Made by a program: the position numbers and the translations under genes
NCBI GenBank assembly: GCA_947090765.1
Contig: OX352322.1
Span: forward strand, 1,507,501-1,571,500
Direction: 5' to 3'
From: Pseudomonas sp. MM223
GTDB taxonomy: Bacteria; Pseudomonadota; Gammaproteobacteria; Pseudomonadales; Pseudomonadaceae
DNA: 64,000 nucleotides
Notes under the pieces: generated by a model
The model's database searches: none
What the model was told of the DNA's origin: nothing
The model's input: only the letters and a program-made list of their open reading frames with translations
Part shown: positions 9,480-18,603 of the stretch, piece by piece
How positions within the stretch are numbered: position 1 is the first letter of the stretch
Layout: each line of letters starts with the position of its first letter

Positions 9480-10598
9480 TCAACTGACCTTCAGCGCCTC
9501 CCTGGCCCGCTGCGTGGTATGCATCGGCTGAGGCTTGGCCCAGTTTTCCGGCAAGTTGATGAAATCCACTAGCTCGCGCAGCCGGCCTTGGTCGCGGCCA
9601 TTGAAGGCGAATGACAGCCGGGTCAGGTGGTTGAAGTTGCCCACTTCATGTTCGGCACTGCTATCCGCTTGCTGGTGATACTTGCCACTCAGGCGCAGGT
9701 CGGCAAAGCCTTCCTGGATATCAAACAGCGCTGCTTCGCTGAGCGGGTGGTGCATGCGGATCACGAACTGGTTCTTCAGCCAGCGGCTGGAGTGGTAGTT
9801 GCTGTAGAACTGGTTGATTTCTTCCACGGCCTCGTCGGCACTGTGCACCAGGCGCAACAGCTTCAGGTCGCTGGGCAGAATGTAGCGGTTTTCTTCCAGC
9901 TGGCGGCTGATGAAGTCCAGACAGTCGCGCCAAAAGCTGCCGCCGGGTGAGTCAAGCAGCACCACCGGCACCAAGGGGCTCTTGCCGGTCTGGATCAGGG
10001 TCAGGACTTCGAGCGCTTCATCCAGGGTGCCGAAGCCGCCCGGGCACAGCACCAGGCCATCCGCCTCCTTGACGAAAAACAGCTTGCGGATAAAAAAGAA
10101 ATGGAAGGGCAGCAGTTTGTCGGTGCCGCCGACAGTGGGGTTGGCGTGTTGCTCGAAGGGCAGGGTAATGTTGAAACCCAGGCTGTGGTCGCTGCCAGCG
10201 CCTTCGTGGGCGGCGGCCATGATGCCGCCGCCAGCACCGGTGATGACCATCAGGTTGGAGCGCGCCAGGGTAGCGCCCAGCTCGCGGGCCAGGGCGTACA
10301 TCGGGTGCTCCAGCGGGGTACGCGCCGAGCCGAACACGGTCACTTTGCGCCGGCCCTTGTAGCGCTGCAGGGTGCGGAACGATTGGTCCAGTTCGCGCAG
10401 GGCTTGCAAGGTGATCTTGGCGCTCCAACGGTCACTGTCGTCATGGGCCATGCGCAGGATGGTCAGCATCATGTCGCGGTACAGCGGCAGGTTGGGGCTG
10501 TTGGGGGCTACCAGTTGCAGTTGTGCGTCGATGTTGCTCAGGTCGATATTGTTGTCACGGAAGTGGCTGAACAGCAGGTCATTCGCTTGGTAAGGCAT
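9480..10598 (-). CDS. LOG family protein (TIGR00730-like Rossmann fold)
   Basis: The C-terminal two thirds carry the LOG/lysine-decarboxylase-like fold. The glycine-rich ITGAGGGIMAAAHEGAG stretch is followed by the hallmark PGGFGTLDEALEVLT motif. Relatives act on nucleoside 5'-monophosphates by phosphoribohydrolase chemistry, either cytokinin activation or nucleotide turnover. At 372 residues it is longer than small LOG enzymes (about 190) and shorter than E. coli PpnN (about 450), so the substrate cannot be assigned. It is convergent to the recX side and flanked by REP sequences. Confidence 0.85.
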   Translation of the reverse strand: MPYQANDLLFSHFRDNNIDLSNIDAQLQLVAPNSPNLPLYRDMMLTILRMAHDDSDRWSAKITLQALRELDQSFRTLQRYKGRRKVTVFGSARTPLEHPMYALARELGATLARSNLMVITGAGGGIMAAAHEGAGSDHSLGFNITLPFEQHANPTVGGTDKLLPFHFFFIRKLFFVKEADGLVLCPGGFGTLDEALEVLTLIQTGKSPLVPVVLLDSPGGSFWRDCLDFISRQLEENRYILPSDLKLLRLVHSADEAVEEINQFYSNYHSSRWLKNQFVIRMHHPLSEAALFDIQEGFADLRLSGKYHQQADSSAEHEVGNFNHLTRLSFAFNGRDQGRLRELVDFINLPENWAKPQPMHTTQRAREALKVS

Positions 10599-10758
10599 GC
10601 AACGTCTCCTTCTGCACCAATACCTCTGACCTCAATCTAGACCCTCGCGGCCGATCGTGCCGGGCTGTTTGGCGCAGCCGCCTGTCGGTATGTGGCCACC
10701 GGTAGCAGGGGTTTGGTTAACTGGTAAAGCGAAACGTATCGATGCAGGAGGTGGCGGT

Positions 10759-10968
10759 ATGCATCGCTTGACCATCGAGGTGGACTGGCAGCTCTACCAG
10801 CAGCTGGAGAATGCGGCTCAAGTGCATCACTTGAGCCTTGAGGACGAGTGCTGCCGCAGGTTGGCTGGGCTGGAGTGCCAGTCACGCTACTTGCAGGCAC
10901 TGTTGGCCGAGATGCGCGCCGATGCCGCCGAAGGGCGCTGGCGCGCCCGCGAGGACGAGAAGGTGTAG
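10759..10968 (+). CDS. Small hypothetical protein, 69 residues
   Basis: Not recognised with confidence. The protein begins MHRLTIEVDWQLYQQLENAA and is preceded by a strong ribosome site (GCAGGAGG, 8 bases upstream), which decides this start over an in-frame ATG at 10657. The pattern of a short beta strand followed by two helices resembles Arc/MetJ-like ribbon-helix-helix proteins, but this is only an impression. It is highly charged and has no membrane segment. It ends 15 bases before the convergent gene at 10984. Confidence 0.7.
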   Translation: MHRLTIEVDWQLYQQLENAAQVHHLSLEDECCRRLAGLECQSRYLQALLAEMRADAAEGRWRAREDEKV

Positions 10969-10983
10969 CTTTAAACGCTGCTG

Positions 10984-11403
10984 TTACTTCTTCTTGTTGC
11001 CGGCTACGCAGCTGGCACTGTCGAAAGCCTGGTCCATGATCGGCTGGTTGGTCTTGTAAACCGTGAAGCGGTAGACCATGACCGCGCCCTTGGACATCAG
11101 GTTGCGGAAGCCGCTGTTGCGACAGACGCTGTCGCCCAGCTGGCTGCGTACTTGTTCAGGGTTGGCCTGCATGCGCTCGGCGTGGCTCTGGCGTACGCTC
11201 AGGTGGTTGACCAGCGCCTTGCCTTCCACCGTATAGCCCTGGTCGAGGATGTCCTCGTTAATGGCGCGTGGGGTGCCGACGCTGCTTTCTTTGGCGACCT
11301 TCTGCAATGTCCTGTTCAGGTCGTAATCCTGCTTGGAGGCTGCCTGGGCTGCCAGGGGCAGAGCGAGTAGCAGGCTCAGGGCGGGGACGGTAAGGCGCAG
11401 CAT
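10984..11403 (-). CDS. Quorum-sensing-regulated virulence factor family protein (PA3611-like)
   Basis: This is a small exported protein of 139 residues. It has a clear Sec signal peptide (LRLTVPALSLLLALPLAAQA, then A-S), two cysteines that could form a disulfide (SVCRNSG and SASCVAG), and a basic C-terminal end. The overall pattern matches the family named after P. aeruginosa PA3611, whose structure is known but whose molecular role is not. The start at 11403 is preceded by AGGAGAG; an ATG 36 bases upstream is less likely because it would bury the signal peptide. Confidence 0.8.
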   Translation of the reverse strand: MLRLTVPALSLLLALPLAAQAASKQDYDLNRTLQKVAKESSVGTPRAINEDILDQGYTVEGKALVNHLSVRQSHAERMQANPEQVRSQLGDSVCRNSGFRNLMSKGAVMVYRFTVYKTNQPIMDQAFDSASCVAGNKKK

Positions 11404-11621
11404 GAATCTCTCCTGGTTCGATGACTGGCGCTTTGACATGCGCAGGTCGACGGCGTTCCGTGAAAGTCGCGCGAGCGCGAGGTTCGGGCACGGTAAGCGT
11501 CGATTATAAGGGGCACCTTGCCAGCTGCACAGTAAATGGCCCCTGTTCTGGTAAACTGGCCGCCTTGTTTTTTCCGAGTCATCCCTGTGTTCATTTCCTA
11601 CCTGTCCAGAGGCCTGCCGGC

Positions 11622-12332
11622 ATGAGCCACGCGGTAGCGCGCCTGCGTGCCGAACGCCTGGCCCGCAGCAACAAGCCTTTCATCGCCCGTGGCTCGCGTG
11701 CCGAGCGCTGCCCGGATTGCCGGGTCATCGCCACCCATTGCCTGTGCGCCTGGAAGCCTCGGGTGCAGGCCGAGTCTGGCGTGTGCCTGCTGATGCACGA
11801 CACCGAGCCGTTGAAGCCCACCAACACCGGTTGGCTGATTGCCGACCTGATCGAAGACACCTCAGCCTTTGGCTGGCAGCGCACCTCGGTCGACGAACGC
11901 TTGCTGGCTTTGCTTGACGACCCGAGCTGGCAGCCCTATATCGTCTTCCCGGGTGAGTTTGTGGCCGAGCAGCGGGTGGTCAGCGAGGTGGTGCGTGAGC
12001 CGGGCAAGCGCCCGCTGTTCATCCTGCTGGATGCCACCTGGACCGAAGCCCGCAAGATGTTCCGCAAAAGCCCGTACCTGGACCGCTTCCCGGTGTTGAG
12101 CCTGCAGGCCGAGCAGATGTCGCGCTACCGCCTGCGGCGGTCAAAGCGCGACGATCACTTCTGTACGGCGGAGGTCGCGGCCATGTGCCTGGACCTGGCC
12201 GGCGACAACCAGGCCTCGCAGGCGCTGGATGCCTACCTGGATGTGTTCAGCCTGCATTATCTGAGCGGCAAGCGTCGTTTGCCGCTGGATGATCAGGACG
12301 ACACCCACCAGCGTTTGCATACCTTCCTATAG
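11622..12332 (+). CDS. DTW-domain protein, probable tRNA-uridine aminocarboxypropyltransferase
   Basis: Members of the DTW family (TapT/YfiP in E. coli) transfer the aminocarboxypropyl group of S-adenosylmethionine to tRNA uridine to make acp3U. Two features support the call: an N-terminal cysteine cluster (CPDCRVIATHCLC, a likely metal site) and the family signature LLDATWTEARKMFRKSPYL near the middle, which contains D-x-T-W. The ORF stays open upstream to 11421, but the ATG at 11622 starts the recognisable domain. It stands alone between divergent and tandem neighbours. Confidence 0.87.
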   Translation: MSHAVARLRAERLARSNKPFIARGSRAERCPDCRVIATHCLCAWKPRVQAESGVCLLMHDTEPLKPTNTGWLIADLIEDTSAFGWQRTSVDERLLALLDDPSWQPYIVFPGEFVAEQRVVSEVVREPGKRPLFILLDATWTEARKMFRKSPYLDRFPVLSLQAEQMSRYRLRRSKRDDHFCTAEVAAMCLDLAGDNQASQALDAYLDVFSLHYLSGKRRLPLDDQDDTHQRLHTFL

Positions 12333-12511
12333 TCCAAGGGGCACAACCCCTGCTTTGGTTCATAATGACGGGGCTGGCAGCCAGGGTGGGCGAGACGGCA
12401 GGGCGAATGGCTTGACCACCCTTGACCGTGCTCGGCATCCTTGGCGCCGATTCCCCGCCGGGCGCTTCTCTTACCCCCGAGTGCCTGGCATAGAACAGGA
12501 TCCTTAGATCG

Positions 12512-13162
12512 ATGGCCACTTACGAAATCCTGATAGCCGATGACCACCCATTGTTCCGTGGCGCCCTGCGCCAGGCCGTTACCCTCGGCCTGGGCCCGGA
12601 TGTGCGCCTGGTCGAAGTCGCGAGCATTGCCGAGCTGGAAACCCGCCTGAGCGAAAAGGCTGACTGGGACCTGGTGCTGCTGGACCTGAACATGCCGGGT
12701 GCTTATGGTTTTTCCGGGCTGGTGCTGCTGCGCGGGCAATACCCGCAGATCCCTGTGGTGATGGTGTCGGCGCAGGAAGAGGCCGCGGTGGTGGTCAAGT
12801 CCCGCGAGTTTGGCGCCAGTGGCTTCATTCCCAAGTCCAGCCCCCTGGAAGTGATCCAGGATGCCGTGCGCAAGGTGCTCGATGGCGAGGTCTGGTGGCC
12901 GCCGCAGGCGTTCGAAAAGGTCGATGTCTCGGCCGAGGCCAAGGCCGCCAGCGAGGGGCTGGCCAGCCTGACGCCGCAGCAGTTCCGGGTACTGACGATG
13001 GTCTGCGAAGGCCTGCTGAACAAGCAGATTGCGTATGAACTGAGTGTCTCCGAGGCCACCATCAAGGCCCACGTGACGGCGATCTTCCGCAAGCTGGGCG
13101 TGCGTACCCGCACCCAGGCCGCGCTGCTGCTGCAACAACTTGAATCGGTTGCCAGTAACTGA
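12512..13162 (+). CDS. erdR: LuxR/NarL-type response regulator ErdR
   Basis: This response regulator has an N-terminal receiver domain with phospho-acceptor D58 (LVLLDLNMPG), acidic pair D10-D11 and Lys109-region KSS. A C-terminal LuxR helix-turn-helix covers about residues 150-212 (GLLNKQIAYELSVSEATIKA). It strongly resembles ErdR (P. aeruginosa PA3604), which controls ethanol and acetate metabolism genes including acetyl-CoA synthetase. No cognate kinase is adjacent, as expected for ErdR. The assignment to ErdR is from memory of the sequence and is not checked by search. Confidence 0.88.
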   Translation: MATYEILIADDHPLFRGALRQAVTLGLGPDVRLVEVASIAELETRLSEKADWDLVLLDLNMPGAYGFSGLVLLRGQYPQIPVVMVSAQEEAAVVVKSREFGASGFIPKSSPLEVIQDAVRKVLDGEVWWPPQAFEKVDVSAEAKAASEGLASLTPQQFRVLTMVCEGLLNKQIAYELSVSEATIKAHVTAIFRKLGVRTRTQAALLLQQLESVASN

Positions 13163-13235
13163 CTGCGCGTGGCTTCACGCTTTTTTGACCCGTGCCGGTC
13201 TAGTCTGCTGGCCTTTCTGTTGTGAAGTGACTCAC

Positions 13236-13601
13236 ATGACATCGCCATTCAAGGGCCAGACCGGCCTGAAACGCATCTTCAACGCCGCCGGCTACTCGCT
13301 GGACGGCCTGCGCGCCGCCTTCAAGGGTGAGGCCGCATTCCGCCAGCTTGTGCTGCTGAACGTGCTGCTGATCCCGATTGCCTTCTGGCTGCCGGTCAGC
13401 CGTGCAGAGCGGGCGATCATGATCGCGGTATGCCTGTTGGGGCTGATCGTCGAGCTGTTCAACTCGGCGGTAGAGGCGGCTATCGACCGCATCTCACTGG
13501 AGCGTCACCCGCTGTCGAAAAACGCCAAGGACATGGGCAGCGCCGCGCAACTGGTGGCAATGACCATGGTGGCGCTGGTGTGGGGCGTGATCCTGCTTTA
13601 G
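13236..13601 (+). CDS. dgkA: Diacylglycerol kinase
   Basis: DgkA is an inner-membrane enzyme that phosphorylates diacylglycerol to phosphatidic acid, recycling lipid left by envelope glucan synthesis. The 121 residues contain three hydrophobic helices and the family signature ELFNSAVEAAIDRIS with its conserved acidic residues, then HPLSKNAKDMGSAAQ. The ATG at 13236 begins the typical N-terminus. Its stop overlaps the end of the convergent finR by 4 bases. Confidence 0.96.
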   Translation: MTSPFKGQTGLKRIFNAAGYSLDGLRAAFKGEAAFRQLVLLNVLLIPIAFWLPVSRAERAIMIAVCLLGLIVELFNSAVEAAIDRISLERHPLSKNAKDMGSAAQLVAMTMVALVWGVILL

Positions 13602-14522
13602 GCGATTGGCGGCAGCACGATTTCATCACTGCGGGTATAGCCCGCAGTGAAGTTGCGGCACAGTTCCAGAAACTCGCGCATGGCCGAGGTCTGGTACTTC
13701 TGTTTGTGCCAGATAAAGTAGAACTGGCGCATCAGGTCCAGTTCCGGTGTTTCCACCGGTACCAGGCTGCCCCGGCGAAAGGCATCACGCAGGGCCAGGC
13801 GCGAAATGCAGCCAATCCCCAGGCCCGATTCCACCGCGCGCTTGATCGCTTCGGTGTGTTCCAGCTCCAGGCGGATGTTGAGGTTGGCGCGGTGATGGCG
13901 CATGGCCTGGTCAAAGGTCAGGCGCGTCCCCGAGCCTTGCTCGCGCAAAATCCACGCCTCTTGCGACAGGCTTTCGATATCCGCACGGCCCGGTTTGGCC
14001 AGTGGATGTTGCGGTGCGCAGAACACCACCAGCTCGTCCTCGACCCATGGCTGCACTTCCAGGTCCGGGTGGTTGCAGTCGCCTTCGATTAGACCCAGAT
14101 CAATTTCGTAGTGCGCTACCTGTTGCACGATATGCGCAGTGTTCTGTACATGCAGCTTGACCTGGCTTTCCGGGTGGGTCTGCATGAAACTGCCGATCAG
14201 CAGGGTGGCCAGATAATTGCCGATGGTCAGTGTGGCGCCGACCGCCAACGAACCGAAACCGGATTTGCCGTTGAGCAGGTCTTCGATTTCCTTGGCCTGG
14301 TCGAGCAGTGCCACTGCTTGTGGCAACAGTTGATGACCCAGGGCATTAAGGGCCAGGCGTTTGCCGGCACGGTCGAACAGTTGGGCTCGATTGCCGCTCC
14401 AGTTCGGTGATGGAGGTACTGGCGGCCGACTGCGACAGCGCCAGCAGGCTGGCGGCCCGAGAGACGCTTTGGTGCTGGGCGACGGCGACGAAGACTTGCA
14501 GTTGACGGAGTGTGAATCGCAT
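13598..14522 (-). pseudogene. finR: LysR-type regulator FinR, frameshifted
   Basis: FinR is the LysR-type activator of the divergent fpr gene under superoxide stress. The helix-turn-helix half (MRFTLRQLQVFVAVAQHQSV..., ATG at 14522) is in one frame and ends after SITELERQ. The effector domain resumes in another frame with AQLFDRAGKRLALNALG and runs to 13598. The break lies at about 14384-14392, and the net length implies two lost bases or one gained. All other parts look normal, with an expected length of about 307-308 residues. Whether the lesion is real or a sequencing error cannot be told here. Confidence 0.88.
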
Positions 14523-14588
14523 ATCGATATAACCGATAACACATATCTTGATAATCCAGTTAACAGATATTGTCGCTGCCCCTAAACT
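14521..14588 (+). promoter_or_regulatory. finR-fpr divergent control region and fpr promoter
   Basis: TTAACA (14560-14565) and TAAACT (14583-14588), 17 bases apart, form a good fpr promoter. Upstream lie repeated ATATCNNGAT-like half sites, including the palindrome ATATCGATAT at 14521-14530 over the finR start codon. These are plausible LysR-type binding sites for FinR. The placement of FinR on them is inferred. Confidence 0.55.
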
Positions 14589-14640
14589 ATCGCGCAACTG
14601 CGCGTTTTGCGCGCCGCGTTTTTCTTCAGGAGCCCCATCG

Positions 14641-15420
14641 ATGAGCAACATGAACCACGAACGTGTCCTCAGTGTGCACCACTGGAACGACACCCTGTTC
14701 AGCTTCAAGTGCACCCGCGACCCGGGGCTGCGCTTCGAGAACGGTCAGTTCGTGATGATCGGCCTGCAGCAGGAAAGCGGCCGTCCGCTCATGCGTGCCT
14801 ATTCCATCGCTTCGCCGAACTGGGAAGAGCACCTGGAGTTCTTCAGCATCAAGGTGCCGGACGGCCCGCTGACCTCGCAGCTGCAGCACCTGAAGGAAGG
14901 CGATGAGATCATCATCAGCAAGAAGCCTACCGGCACCCTGGTGCTTGATGACCTGAACCCTGGCAAGCACCTGTACCTGCTGAGCACCGGTACTGGCCTG
15001 GCGCCGTTCATGAGCGTCATCCAGGACCCGGAAACCTATGAGCGTTTCGAAAAAGTGATCCTGGTGCACGGCGTGCGTTACGTGAACGAAGTGGCCTACC
15101 GCGAGTTCATCACCGAACACCTGCCGCAGAACGAGTTCTTCGGTGAGTCGGTTCGCGACAAGCTGATCTACTACCCGACCGTGACCCGCGAGCCGTTCGA
15201 GAACCAGGGCCGCCTGACCGACCTGATGCGCAGCGGCAAGCTGTTCAGCGACATCGGCCTGCCACCGATCAACCCGCAGGACGACCGTGCGATGATCTGC
15301 GGCAGCCCGAGCATGCTCGACGAGACCAGCGAAGTGCTGGACAGCTTCGGCCTGAAAGTCTCCGCCCGCATGCGTGAGCCAGGTGACTACCTGATCGAGC
15401 GTGCCTTCGTCGAGAAATAA
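14641..15420 (+). CDS. fpr: Ferredoxin-NADP(+) reductase
   Basis: Fpr is an FAD enzyme that moves electrons between NADPH and ferredoxins or flavodoxin and helps repair damage under oxidative stress. The 259-residue subclass I bacterial form shows the FAD-binding MRAYSIASP motif, the NADP-binding LLSTGTGLAPFMSV and VHGVRYVNEVAY segments, and the C-terminal ...YLIERAFVEK ending typical of Pseudomonas/Azotobacter Fpr. It starts at ATG 14641 (AGGAG-CCCCATCG upstream). It is divergent from finR and followed by a terminator. Confidence 0.97.
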   Translation: MSNMNHERVLSVHHWNDTLFSFKCTRDPGLRFENGQFVMIGLQQESGRPLMRAYSIASPNWEEHLEFFSIKVPDGPLTSQLQHLKEGDEIIISKKPTGTLVLDDLNPGKHLYLLSTGTGLAPFMSVIQDPETYERFEKVILVHGVRYVNEVAYREFITEHLPQNEFFGESVRDKLIYYPTVTREPFENQGRLTDLMRSGKLFSDIGLPPINPQDDRAMICGSPSMLDETSEVLDSFGLKVSARMREPGDYLIERAFVEK

Positions 15421-15438
15421 GGCGCAGGCTGCTACAAG

Positions 15439-15463
15439 AAGGCGACCCTAGGGTCGCCTTTTT
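15439..15463 (+). terminator. Intrinsic terminator of fpr
   Basis: A perfect 8-bp stem, GGCGACCC / GGGTCGCC, with a very short TA loop is followed by five T. It lies 20 bases after the fpr stop. Confidence 0.9.
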
Positions 15464-15493
15464 CATGCCTGAAAGTATTGTATGGCCTGTACC

Positions 15494-15587
15494 GGCCTCA
15501 TCGCCGGCAAGCCAGCTCCCACAGGTACTGCACAGTACTTGAGCTTTGTGCGGTACCTGTGGGAGCTGGCTTGCCGGCGATGAGGCC
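15494..15587. repeat. Paired inverted REP element
   Basis: Two perfect 35-base arms (15494-15528 and 15553-15587) contain the core ATCGCCGGCAAGCCAGCTCC. They lie between the convergent ends of fpr and the SprT-like gene. Confidence 0.92.
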
Positions 15588-15606
15588 AGAAAAGGCAAAA
15601 TAAAAG

Positions 15607-16101
15607 CTACTCGACGCGGGTCTCGCCGCTGTACACCAGAATTTCCCGGCACCGCTTGCACAGGTACCGCCGCCCCTGACGCACCAGTTTGTGCCGCTGT
15701 GCGGTAAACGGGAAATCACCTTGCGGGCACGGGCAGCGGTAGATGTAGCGGGTTACCACGCGCCGTTTCACTTCATAGTTGTGGCAACGGTTGGGTGGCA
15801 GTTCGTACACGCCACGCATGATCAATTGCCACTCTTCGCCATGGGCCTGGATGCGCTCGCCAAACAACTGGTGGGCCACCAGGTGTGCCACTTCGTGGGC
15901 AACGGTCTGGCGCAGGAAGTCTTCCTGGTTTTCCCGGTAAAGCTGCAGGTTGAAGCGCAGCAGGTTTTCGTGCAGGTGGGCGACGCCAGCTTTTTGCCCG
16001 CGCAGCTTGAAGCTGACTTCCGGGCGCGGGAAAGGGCGTTTGAAAAAGGTTTCGGCTTGCTGGTAACAGGTTTCGACGCGTTGTTTGAGCAGCTCTGGCA
16101 T
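15607..16101 (-). CDS. SprT-like zinc metallopeptidase family protein
   Basis: The protein has the SprT/SprTN-type metallopeptidase signature HEVAH (H69, E70, H73), set in TVAHEVAHLVAHQLFGERIQ. Towards the C-terminus two cysteine pairs (YRCPC... and CKRCRE) form a probable zinc ribbon. The length of 164 residues fits bacterial SprT. The family is linked to cleavage of DNA-protein crosslinks in eukaryotes; the bacterial role is less clear. The ATG at 16101 starts the domain; an upstream in-frame ATG at 16161 adds unrelated sequence. Confidence 0.9.
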   Translation of the reverse strand: MPELLKQRVETCYQQAETFFKRPFPRPEVSFKLRGQKAGVAHLHENLLRFNLQLYRENQEDFLRQTVAHEVAHLVAHQLFGERIQAHGEEWQLIMRGVYELPPNRCHNYEVKRRVVTRYIYRCPCPQGDFPFTAQRHKLVRQGRRYLCKRCREILVYSGETRVE

Positions 16102-16232
16102 GGTGGGGCGGTTCTCCTGACCGGGCATTATGCCGCAAGCACCAGAGGCCTGCCGAGCCACCGGTCAGTGCACAGCCAGAGGCCGCCTTGCGGCGGCCCC
16201 TGGTTGATGCCCCAGTGTTGGTTGAGTCTGTT

Positions 16233-16832
16233 CTAGTTGGTGTAGACGGGCCCCACGCCCAGTCCCCAGATAATCACCGTGGCGGCCATGATCGCCACCA
16301 GTACCACAAGGCCCACCGCCAGCACCGGGCTGGAGAACAGGAAGCCTTCGTCGGACGGTATGTTCATGAACGTCGGCAAGCCGACATACAGCAGGTACAC
16401 CGTGTAGCAGATAGCGGCAGTGCCGATCAGCATGCCCAGCCACAGGTGCGGGTATAGCGCCGCAAGGCCGCCAATGAACAGCGGTGTGGCGGTGTAGGTG
16501 GCAAAAGCGATGCATTGAGCCATGGACGGATTGGCATCGTAGGTACGGGCCATCCAGTGGATGAACGCGCCCATTACCGCCACCCCGGCAAGCATGGCGA
16601 GGTACGACATGATGCTCATCCAGATGGCGCTTTCCATGGTCAGCATCACGGCTGGCCGGTCACCGATTACCCAGCCCACCTGGGTAGTGCCGATGAATGC
16701 GGAAACGGCAGGGATCGCCGCCAGGATCAAGGTGTGCGTCAGGTACATGTGGCTGATGGTTTCTTCTTCGCCACGAATCTCCCGCCATTCCTGATCGGGA
16801 TGGGTAAACAGCCCCACAACGTGATGAATCAT
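16233..16832 (-). CDS. Yip1/YohC-like integral membrane protein
   Basis: This is a 199-residue inner-membrane protein with about five hydrophobic helices. It opens with MIHHVVGLFTHPDQEWREIR, the typical start of the Yip1/DUF1282 family in pseudomonads. Function is unknown. The start at 16832 is supported by GAGGAG 7-12 bases upstream; a longer in-frame form from 16901 is less likely. Confidence 0.85.
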   Translation of the reverse strand: MIHHVVGLFTHPDQEWREIRGEEETISHMYLTHTLILAAIPAVSAFIGTTQVGWVIGDRPAVMLTMESAIWMSIMSYLAMLAGVAVMGAFIHWMARTYDANPSMAQCIAFATYTATPLFIGGLAALYPHLWLGMLIGTAAICYTVYLLYVGLPTFMNIPSDEGFLFSSPVLAVGLVVLVAIMAATVIIWGLGVGPVYTN

Positions 16833-17094
16833 GCCGATCACTCCTCTCAATGTTGCCAAACGCCCCCCAGATGGAGCGCAAGCGGCCCGAGGCCCGAACA
16901 CCGATACAAGCGGTAATGTGGCCTTATGTCGCAGTATAGGAAGCGGTTACCGGCACGAACCGTGCTTTTTAGAGCAAATTGCGCTGTCAGGGCTGCTGTT
17001 GATTACATCGAAGTCTTTATCGGAATGCCTACAGCGACGCTGCGTTTGTGCGTAAAATAGCCGGCTTTTGTCACACCTCGCGGATCCAAGCGCT

Positions 17095-17919
17095 ATGGGC
17101 ACCCTCTCGGTCAACCAGAACAAACTGCAAAAACGCCTGCGTCGTCTCGCTGGCGAAGCCATTACCGACTTCAACATGATCGAGGATGGCGACAAGGTCA
17201 TGGTCTGCCTGTCTGGCGGCAAGGACAGCTACACCATGCTCGACGTTCTGTTGCACCTGCAGAAGGTGGCACCGATCAAGTTCGAGATCGTCGCGGTGAA
17301 CATGGACCAGAAGCAGCCGGGCTTCCCTGAGCATGTGCTGCCGGCCTACCTCAAAGAGCTGGGCGTCGAGTACCACATCGTCGAGAAAGACACCTATTCG
17401 GTGGTCAAGGAACTGGTACCCGAGGGCAAGACCACCTGTTCGCTTTGCTCGCGCCTGCGCCGTGGCACCCTGTACACCTTCGCCGACGAAATCGGCGCGA
17501 CCAAGATGGCGCTGGGGCACCACCGCGACGACATCGTCGAAACCTTCTTCCTCAACATGTTCTTCAATGGCGCGCTCAAGGGCATGCCACCGAAGCTGCG
17601 CGCCGACGATGGCCGCAACGTGGTGATCCGCCCGCTGGCCTACTGCAGCGAGAAGGACATCCAGGCCTACTCGGACATGAAGGAATTCCCGATCATCCCG
17701 TGCAACCTGTGCGGCTCGCAGGAAAACCTGCAGCGCCAGGTGGTCAAGGACATGCTGGTTGAGTGGGAGCGCAAGCACCCGGGCCGTACCGAGAGCATTT
17801 TCCGTGCCTTGCAGAACGTGGCGCCGTCGCAACTGGCGGACCGCAACCTGTTCGACTTCACCAGCCTTAAGATCGACGAAAACGCCACGCCGCGTTTCCT
17901 CGACGTGTTGAACATCTGA
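17095..17919 (+). CDS. ttcA: tRNA 2-thiocytidine(32) synthetase TtcA
   Basis: TtcA is an iron-sulfur, ATP-dependent enzyme that thiolates cytidine 32 in certain tRNAs. The 274 residues carry the PP-loop SGGKDS (residues 40-45). Cysteine pairs CSLC (about 120-124) and CNLC (about 203-207) bind the cluster. The [16 protein letters not shown] segment is conserved. The start at 17095 gives the usual N-terminus [10 protein letters not shown]; a TTG-led extension is possible but not needed. The next gene begins 4 bases after its stop, so the two are probably co-transcribed. Confidence 0.97.
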   Translation: MGTLSVNQNKLQKRLRRLAGEAITDFNMIEDGDKVMVCLSGGKDSYTMLDVLLHLQKVAPIKFEIVAVNMDQKQPGFPEHVLPAYLKELGVEYHIVEKDTYSVVKELVPEGKTTCSLCSRLRRGTLYTFADEIGATKMALGHHRDDIVETFFLNMFFNGALKGMPPKLRADDGRNVVIRPLAYCSEKDIQAYSDMKEFPIIPCNLCGSQENLQRQVVKDMLVEWERKHPGRTESIFRALQNVAPSQLADRNLFDFTSLKIDENATPRFLDVLNI

Positions 17920-17923
17920 GCCC

Positions 17924-18595
17924 ATGCGCGATTACCAGTGGCTGCATGCGTACTGCCTGAACCGCTTTGGCTCGGCCCAGGCGTTGGAGGCCTTTCTGCC
18001 GCAGCCGTGCACGCCGGCGCAACTGCGCGGTATCAGTGACGACCGCTACCTGTCGACTTTGGCCCTGCGCGTGTTCCGCGCCGGGCTCAAGCACAGCCTG
18101 GTGGATGCCAAGTGGCCGGCGTTCGAGCAGGTGTTCTTCGGCTTCGACCCGGAAAAGGTGGTGCTGATGGGCGCCGAGCACCTGGAGCGGCTGATGCATG
18201 ACGAGCGCATCATCCGCCACCTGGGCAAGCTCAAGAGCGTGCCGCGCAATGCGCAGATGATCCTGGACGTGACGAAGGAAAAGGGCAGTTTCGGTGCCTT
18301 CATTGCCGACTGGCCGGTGACCGACATCGTCGGCTTGTGGAAGTACCTGGCCAAGCACGGCAACCAGCTGGGCGGGTTGTCGGCGCCGCGCTTTTTGCGC
18401 ATGGTAGGTAAGGACACGTTTATTCCTACCGATGACATGGCGGCGGCGTTGATTGCGCAGAAGGTGATCGACAAGCAACCGACCAGTCAACGCGACCTGG
18501 CCTTGGTGCAGCAGGCGTTCAACCAGTGGCATGAAGAGAGCGGGCGGCCACTGTGCCAGTTGTCGGTGATGCTGGCGCATACCGTCAACCATTGA
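17924..18595 (+). CDS. DNA-3-methyladenine glycosylase I-like protein, active site divergent
   Basis: The fold resembles Tag (3-methyladenine DNA glycosylase I) in the stretches RAGLKHSLVDAKWPAFEQVF, GFDPEKVVLM and RIIRHLGKLKSVPRNAQ. By my alignment, the catalytic Glu of E. coli Tag (in CLEGQQAGL) is replaced here by Arg49 (ALRVFRAGL). The N-terminal zinc cysteine/histidine pair of Tag is also absent. The protein may therefore bind DNA without classic Tag chemistry. It is 223 residues long and follows ttcA by 4 bases. Confidence 0.8.
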   Translation: MRDYQWLHAYCLNRFGSAQALEAFLPQPCTPAQLRGISDDRYLSTLALRVFRAGLKHSLVDAKWPAFEQVFFGFDPEKVVLMGAEHLERLMHDERIIRHLGKLKSVPRNAQMILDVTKEKGSFGAFIADWPVTDIVGLWKYLAKHGNQLGGLSAPRFLRMVGKDTFIPTDDMAAALIAQKVIDKQPTSQRDLALVQQAFNQWHEESGRPLCQLSVMLAHTVNH

Positions 18596-18603
18596 GATCG
18601 CCG

